Below, piece after piece: positions 56,801 through 64,000 of a stretch of DNA of 64,000 nt. The notes under the pieces were generated by a model. The model was not told where the DNA came from and made no database searches. It saw only the letters and a list, made by a program, of their open reading frames with translations. This stretch comes from Rhizophagus irregularis. Its lineage: Eukaryota > Glomeromycota > Glomeromycetes > Glomerales > Glomeraceae. Position numbers and translations under genes: made by a program. The number at the start of each line of letters is the position of its first letter. Within the stretch, counting starts at the first letter, position 1. The stretch lies in the NCBI RefSeq assembly GCF_026210795.1, contig NC_089435.1, positions 2,976,001 to 3,040,000 on the forward strand. The letters run 5' to 3'.

Positions 56801-58900
56801 ATTGTTCATTCAAATTCCTTTTACTTTTTCATTAGGAGTACAAGATAAAGAGTTTTCCATCGGCCGAGTCGTCTCTTTTGAGGAGGAATATGGATGGGGA
56901 TTTGATTAGAAAATTCTAAGCTTTATCGCTTGAGTCTAACATAGAATACGGGTATTTGAATCATATTCTTTATCTCTTATTATTGTCACAATTTTTTTTC
57001 ATTTACGGTATTCCCATTTATTAAAAGAAATTCATTAGCGTGAATTCCAATATGTCACCATGAATATTTTGATATGCAAAGGTCATCTTAAAGTGTGCCT
57101 CTCTTTCGATGATCACAAGAAGGATTACGGACGTGATAAAATCTTTGGACTGTCTTTCTTAGCTTTTATCACGCAATTTAACATATGCGGGTGTTTTAGT
57201 CACAATGTTTTTAAAATTTTCGCAATACAACCATTTCAATGAACAATCTGTATTTATAAGGTACAATGATTTCTCATAGATTAGCTCATCAACATTTAGT
57301 ATTTTTTTTCATTTATTAAGAGATTCATTATTGTTATAAATATTATATTATGAAAAGGTTAATTTGTTTAATTATCTTATAGAAGTGATGAAATTGCGCC
57401 CTCTCTTTCGATGATCACAAGAAAGACTACGGACGTGATAAAATCTTTGGATTGTCTTTCTTATCTTTTATTACGCGATTAGCTTTAATCTAGGGAAATG
57501 TGAGTGTTTTGATCACAATTTTTTATCTTATATATTTTATTATCGCAAAATTTTTTCATTTATTAAAAGAAATTCATTAGCAAGAACGTGAATGCCAATA
57601 TGTCATTATGAATATTATAATATGCAAAGGTTATCTTGTAGAAGTGATGAAAGTGCGCCCTCTCTTTTTCGATGATCACAAGAAAGATTATGGACTGATA
57701 AAATCTTTGGATTGTCTTTCTTAGTTTTTATCACGCAATTTAATATATGCGGGTGTTTTAGTCACAATTTTCAAAATTTTCGCAATACAACCATTTCAAT
57801 TGATTACTGTGAAACGCCCTCGAGCGAACAATCTGTAGTGTAAGGTACAATGACTTCTCATGGATTAGCTCATCAAAATTTACGGTATTTTTTTTTCATT
57901 TATTAAAAGAAATGATTCATTATCGTTATAAATATTATAATATGAAAAGGTTAATTTGTTTAATTATCTTATAGAAGTGATGAAATTGCGCCCTCTCTTT
58001 CGATGATCACAAGAAAGACTACAGACTTGATAAAATCTTTGGATTGTCTTTTCTTAGCTTTTATCACGCAATTTTTTTGAGTTCAGGGAAATGTGGGTGT
58101 TTTGATCACAATTTTTTATCTTATATATTTTATTATCGCAATTTTTTTTTTCATCTATTAAAAGAAGTTCCTTAGCAAGAACGTGAATGCCAATATATCA
58201 CCATGAATATTATAATATGTAAAGGTTATCTTATAAAAGTGATAAAAGTGCGCCAAAGATCATAAGAAAGATTACGGACTTGATAAAATCTTTGGACTAG
58301 CTTTTATCACGCAATTTAACATATGCGGGTGTTTTAGTCACAATTTTTTTAAAATTTTCGCAATACAACCATTTCAATGAAACACCCTCGAACGAACAAT
58401 CTGTATTGTAAGGTACAAATGATCTTATGGATTAGCTGCTGCAGCTTATAATATTTACTGTGTCGTAATTTTTTTTTTTATTTATTAAAAGAAATTCATT
58501 AGAAAAAAAATGTCATCATGAATATTATAATATGCAATCGTTTAATTACTCTAATAGAAGTTAATGTAAATAAAATAATTTCGTAATATATCATTAAGGA
58601 ATTTATTTAAAACATTCCATAACATTTTATTATTATTTTTTAAAAATAAAACATCAATTAACGAATATCATGAAGTTCAGAGAATACAATTTTTATGACA
58701 ACATTTTTTTTAAAAAAATTTTTTATCAAAAAAAAAAAGCAAATCCTTCTAAAGAAATGAGGGCGTCAAAAAAATAATTTAATTTAGCCTTTAAAAGAAC
58801 AATTAAGATAAAAAGAATGTTTTTTTTTTCTCAAAAAAGAAAAAAAGCCCCTATCGTTCCTCCCCATAAAACATTTATTCCGCGACATATTCCGTAAATG

Positions 58901-60725
58901 CAAATTTCATTTACGGAATAATTAATATAAGAAAAAAAATCTTCGAATCGTTATAATGACAAATCTAATTGTGGTATATAATACCATATTTTAAAAAACA
59001 ATAAAAATAATTTAAAGAAATTCAGCCCCATGTTCTAAGTCTAGAATATTTATGAATCAGTTTTATTACAATCAAAAAAAGCAATTATCGAAGATCAACA
59101 AAAAAAAAAAAAAAAATTAATTATGCAGGCTGAAATCACACAACGCTTACTAATGAAATCTTATTATTGTAACAGATAACAGATTACAATATATTTAATA
59201 TATTTTTATGTACGTACATATAAATTTATTTATTAATTGTTACTATAACAAAATTTTTCGAATATTTAATAATTAGATTATCTTTTAAAATCTTCTTTAC
59301 CCAAAGTAGGAATAAACAGCCACAAGCGTATTTATCTAACTAAAATAATTAATTTATTTTTAAAATTTCAAAAGTTTAATTTATTTTTTTTTTGGAATCA
59401 ACCTAAATTAAGCATTTTATAAAAAAATTCAACTAATTTGTTCATATCAGTATCACAGCCATTGTGCTACATGATTATCTCGATCAAAGTTTCATTAAAA
59501 AAAAATGTCCGGTGTTTTTATTACGAAATAATAAAAATAAACAATAAAATAATAATAATAATAACTTGTTATATTTCAATTAAAAAAAATAAAATTTTCT
59601 CATTTTATTCTATAAAGAAAAAAAAAAATAAAATTATTTTTTTTAAAGAAATTAAATTTTTATAACATAATTTTCAAAGAATTTTATATATCATATCACG
59701 ACTTTGCATTGTTCAACGATCATTACACATATTATAATATTATAACACTAATCAGGGGGACGATTCCAAACGTTATTAGGATCGCCTGCATAAAATGTTG
59801 CATAAATAAACAAAGTTCCATTTATGTATGTATTCATTAAAACTATGATGATTGTATTAAGTTTAGTAAATAACGCAATGTCACAATTAATATTTAATTT
59901 AGGATATTTTCCCGATTTTTACTTCATGCCAAGACAAAAACTGTCCATTGGTGATAAATATGTGGAATTATATTTATAGTTTTTCTGTATTGTAATACGA
60001 AATGTCAAAATGGGACATTAGATACTAATATTATATTTTCATTTGGTCCGGATGTTAAACGTAAAGATTACACTTGAATAAGTAACACATGTTGCATTTG
60101 ACCATTATTGGAAATTGTTTTGTTCAAACTTTATCTATCAAAAAATTCTTGTTCGTGGAGAACTTCGGTTACACATACAGTAATTGTTTCAAAAAAATTC
60201 GAATGAACTCAGATAAAAGTTCGATAATATGTATGCATTTTATTTTTGGTTTAAGTCAATAACAATTATTTCTGGGGTATTAACATTTAAATTATTACTA
60301 AAATTTTACTTTACGTACAATAGGAAGAATTATTCCGGTATCTCCTTATAATAAATATTATCTGTTATCGTAACACTAAATTTATCGTAACGCAAAGTAT
60401 CAAGTATCACAAGATTACCGCGTAGATCAACGCTTTGGAAAAACATGACATGATTGACCAAAATTACATTTTTTTTTTTTAAAAAAAAAGGATAAAAAAA
60501 GAATCCAAATTTGTTTAAATGAAAACAAAAAATGATTTGTTTTTTTTTCGTGTCACTAATTATTATATTTAAACACCAGTTCAAAGATTAAGATTTAATT
60601 ATACGTGAATAAATATTTACAAAAATATTTATACACACATATATAAAAGAACTCCTCCTCCTTATTTTTTCACGTAATTTATCTTACATACTCTATCTAT
60701 TTTCATGAATTATAAATAAAAAATT
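58901..60725. other. AT-rich gene-free stretch and 5' flank of the last gene
   Basis: There are several poly-A/T runs and no coding signal that I trust. The last few hundred bases before 60726 presumably hold the promoter of the next gene; I see no defined element. Confidence 0.4.
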
Positions 60726-63700
60726 ATGTCTGAAATAGAGAAAAATGTTGAAACCAAGGTTTCAATAGAATATGAACAACAAACGAGAGAAGCCATCATT
60801 ATTGAAAGTGAAGATAAAACTAATGGTGGAACAATTGATGCAATTAAAAATTATAAAATTGTAAGATCTATTAAAAGTAGAAAATATTCAAGTAAAAGTG
60901 TGTTAAGTCATGATGATGACATCATTATTAAGAAGGAAGATTTTCAGATCGCCATTTCTCAAAGTGGAAGATTCGTTGCTACATTTGACACAGGTAATTA
61001 TTATTTGTGATACATTTGTGATACAATATAAAATGTCAAATATATAATAACGTTATATCATCATAAAATTAGCAAACCTTCGAATTAAAATATTGGAAAA
61101 CACTGATCGTCGTCCGCTCAGTATTCCTAAGGTGGAGGATATGGATTCCAATAAATCTAATATAATTGGCAAGACAATCGTACATTTCAAGATAAGAGAT
61201 GATTTTAATATTGATAAGTTTTACACTGAAGGTTTCACCCCTCCTCTATATAAAGAATCTCGAGAGCAAAAAAATGTAGATATAACAGTGGATTTCAGTA
61301 ATGATAATGATTCTTATAACGATTTTGAAAAAGATGAATTGATCGAGGAAGAAAAATTTAGATGGTCCTTCGATATATCGAATGTGTGCATGAATAATAA
61401 TAAACATTTTATTTTTGTTGCCGTATCTCGTATAGATGATGAAGATTTAAGAGGAACAACAAAAGAAACTGAAAAAAGAGGAACTACTATCATTTATCCC
61501 ATTGAATTGTTAGAAAATGAAAATGAAAATTATACTTTTGTTTATAATCCTAAAGCTAGTCATTATCAAACTCGTGGAATTTCAGGTATATGTAGATTTG
61601 TGGAATCTTCTGATGATAATGAAAGTTCCGATCCAAGAATTTTTGTGACTGATAACAAATGTTTTGTTTTAAAGAAATTCGTAGTATTGAATTTTCATGG
61701 TATACATAATTTTAATTGTACCGATGGTTTTCAATTAAGTAGGAAATTTAATTATCCAAATTGTATCAGACGTGAATTAGATTCATTAGATTCTTCAGAA
61801 ATATCTGATTGTATGGATATACTTCTCTCTTGTGTTTATGATAAATATTTTTTGGTTGAGCAATATAAAAATAATGTACAATTGCTTGAAGGTAATAATC
61901 AAATCTTTTTCAAAAGTTAATCGTCACATTATAAACATTAATTTTTTTTAATCTTTTAGTTTACGGTCTAGCAAAAATGAAATTGGAAACTATCACAAAA
62001 AGAGTCGAAAATAGTCAAGATAAACTTACAAGAAAATATAATAGAAATATTTTCTCAGTTAGTAAGAATAAATTATATCTTTGCTTTACACGAGGAATTC
62101 AATCTGTCAAGTAAGTAGTAATTCACATTCCACGTATTAAGTTTCACGTATTAAATTCCACGTATTAAATTTCACGTTGAAATATTCAATAAACTAAAAC
62201 TTATTATGATTTACTTTCTTAAGGTTATACTTTTTGGAAAATGGTCTTGAATCCATCTCAAAAAAATTTGATGATATTGAAAAAATTTATTCATTAGAAT
62301 TCATTGAAAATGATAGGAAATTACTTGTAATTGGTAGTGGCGCTGAAGATGAGGAAAATTTAAAGATTATAATTTGGGATATGTATAATGTTGGAGAAAC
62401 TGAAATGATAGAATTAGATGATTTTCTTACGACGAAAAATATTAGTACTCGTTTAGCTAGAACTTCAGGAAATCTTTTACAAATTGATGATAAAGGAAAT
62501 ATTACATCAATTCTTAAAAAGGTCGATAAATTATTAGAACAAAAACAATTGGAAGAGGTTGAAAAGTCTTTTCCTCTTCCTCAACCTCCTGATTTGAGCT
62601 TCTTTAATGGTGAAAAACTTGATGGAGGACTGGATAAAAGGCATACTATATATTATGATAAAATTACAAATCCATATTTCAAACCAATAGTTGTTGAGAA
62701 AGAACCATGGGTGTTAGGTGATTATGATAGACAATCTTATTGTCTTTACCAAAATAAAAATGGATCAGTGATAGAAACTATACAACTTATAATTGGTAGA
62801 TCTACTGTCCAAATTTGGCATCAAATCAATTCTGATGATAAAAATATAGACAAAGACGAACTTCCTAATAGGGGTGAACCATTTCTTGAATATATATGGA
62901 CAAATGGTATTCCCGTAATTCAAGAGAATCCTAGAAGAAAATTACGAATTGAAATGTTTGAATATGGACCAAATGATGGAAAAATGAGAGATTTTTATTT
63001 AAAAGTTTATTGGTACGAAAAAGTATCAAATGAATTTGAGAGTGATGTAGATGAAATAACGAAACAAGAGAATGAAGAAAATAAAATGATAGCAGAGGAT
63101 GAAAATAAAATGATAGCAGAGGATGAAAATAAAATGATAGCAGAGGATGAAAATAAAATGATAGCAGAGGATGAAAATAAAATGGTAGCAGAAGATAAAA
63201 AAATAAATGAAAAGAAATGGAATGAGGAAAGGAAAGAAAGAATAATTCGGCGGTATGAAGTTCTTGATAAAGCTAATGCAGTCAAATGCGCATGTAAAGC
63301 ATTGGAATATATCAATAGGCGCACAAAATTTCTTGTAAATTATGTAAAAGAACATCGCGTAAGTGTTTACTGTATATATAATAATTCTTAACGTAAAACA
63401 AGTATATTGATTTTTTTTTTCTTTTCTTCAATAAAGTGTGAGGAAATGGTTGCATATATTAATCGTATAATATGGAGATTTATCAAATACAGGCCTGATG
63501 ATTTTAAATTGCTAGATGTTAGACATAATGTTATGAAGAATTTGATTCTTGGTGATTGTGATCATTTGATAAAGTTTATATTATTTGGAAATGATGATGA
63601 TGATAAAAAAGCCAACAAGTTACACATACCAAGGAATACATTCTGGAAAAAGAGAAAGTATGTAGATGATGACACTGAAAGTGAAGAAATAACGAATGTT

Positions 63701-64000
63701 ATGGAATTGGCAATTTATCATTGCAAAGGTAAATTATTTTGTATTATATTATTGGGGAACATTGATTTATAATACCTTTTTTTATAAACTAGGTCGTGAA
63801 ATTAAAGACACCATTATTGTTGCCTATCTTTTGGAATATTATTCCATGCATGCAACAGATTATGCTGGTTGGATGAGTACCGTTTCTAAGGCGCTTCCTC
63901 TATTATTTAAATATCATTATGGTTCGTTATTTTAATTCTTTTTTTTGATATAATACAGAAAAGATTAAAGACTTATGCACAATTTTTATCTATAACAGAT
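60726..64000 (+). CDS. Large WD40-like/ion-transport-type protein, 3' partial, seven exons
   Basis: Exons are 60726-60993, 61073-61891, 61960-62110, 62224-63358, 63437-63728, 63793-63921 and 63959 to the window end. All join in frame with GTAA-type or GTTCGT donors. The N-terminal half has beta-propeller-like phrases (FQIAISQSGRFVATFDT, then ANLRIKIL; RKLLVIGSGAEDEENLKIIIWDMYN). Exon 4 carries a tandem octapeptide, ENKMIAED, repeated four times with a diverged fifth copy (63078-63200), then a charged helix. Exons 5-6 (MELAIYHCKG, REIKDTIIVAYLLEYYS...WMSTVSKALPLLF) match my memory of a Rhizophagus family in which an ion-channel-type membrane domain follows; that part would lie beyond the window. 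ATG 60726 opens the first exon and follows a stop-rich leader. Confidence 0.7.

Larger units (their letters stand above)
51990..58900. repeat. Large diverged tandem duplication (three parts) with sub-repeats
   Basis: Three parts share landmarks in the same order: CATATGCGCATGCGCATG (52099, 54439 and, extended, near 56416); then GTGCAACAAGCGTAACGCCT-like text (52352, 54652, 56630); then ACCAAA...ACTTGAGTCAT; then AAACATTCTAACATGTA (53058, 55052). Next comes GGACCGAATG...CGCTTTT or GGACCAAATG (53920, 55690). In the third part a block of about 300 bp (GATGATCACAAGAAAGAYTA...CACGCAATTTAACATATGCG) recurs about five times (57110-58330). I see no gene inside; short open frames are scattered and unsupported. 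Confidence 0.6.

Overview
The window looks like nuclear DNA of a fungus. The best match to memory is an arbuscular mycorrhizal fungus (Glomeromycotina, Rhizophagus-like). The DNA is very AT-rich. Introns are short (about 60-95 bp) with GTAAGT-type donors and TAG/AAG acceptors. The gene families fit that lineage: a kinase fused to Sel1 repeats, a SAM-domain protein, transposase-derived genes with introns, and dense transposon remnants. No similarity search was possible, so family names rest on motif recognition and exon models were built by eye.

Region 1 (1-9.6 kb): a SAM-domain gene (5' end outside the window); a four-exon DDE transposase gene; then a decayed Maverick/Polinton-type locus on the minus strand (protein-primed family B DNA polymerase plus two upstream small genes). 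The polymerase relic is split by a 2648-bp CACTA-type element (4911-7558) and by a 213-bp hAT-type MITE (7893-8105).

Region 2 (9.6-15.6 kb): a GC-richer, SINE-like or otherwise unidentified repeat with tRNA-like B-boxes. It is interrupted by a 2181-bp hAT-type element (10306-12486, 8-bp target duplication) and a 2477-bp element with CATCAGG termini (12882-15358, 2-bp duplication).

Main observation: three non-autonomous elements with different ends and target duplications (CACTA-, hAT- and CATCAGG-type) each carry a tandem array of splicing modules on the minus strand. A module is a branch-point-like sequence (TACTAAC in many), a pyrimidine tract with an acceptor, a mini-exon of roughly 30-70 nt, and a GTAAGT donor. 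In the CACTA element most mini-exons are open and phase-preserving; they encode a repeated peptide of about 12-16 residues (core SGGLL...KI) and end in a terminal exon with a stop codon.

Region 3 (15.6-27 kb): a LINE 3' relic; a five-exon protein kinase-Sel1 gene whose second intron holds an intact Tc1 element with an open DD34E transposase; a gene-free AT-rich stretch; a second hAT MITE copy; a Helitron-type relic; a satellite block.

Region 4 (27-38.3 kb): a 3656-bp CATCAGG element (2-bp duplication AA) inserted in a GATATC-rich satellite and carrying a decayed trihelix/Myb-SANT gene. Then comes a five-exon, 1094-codon gene that looks like a KDZ/Plavaka-type transposase relative. Its third intron acquired a 522-bp CATCAGG foldback element exactly at the splice acceptor, with the TA duplication rebuilding the acceptor TAG. 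A second trihelix gene lies upstream of it.

Region 5 (38.3-60.7 kb): almost no convincing coding sequence. It holds one decayed acidic-protein gene, satellites, small palindromic MITEs, a possible P-loop NTPase relic and a large diverged tandem duplication (about 52-58.9 kb).

Region 6 (60.7-64 kb): the 5' seven exons of a large gene that runs off the window, resembling the WD40-like/ion-transport proteins expanded in Rhizophagus.
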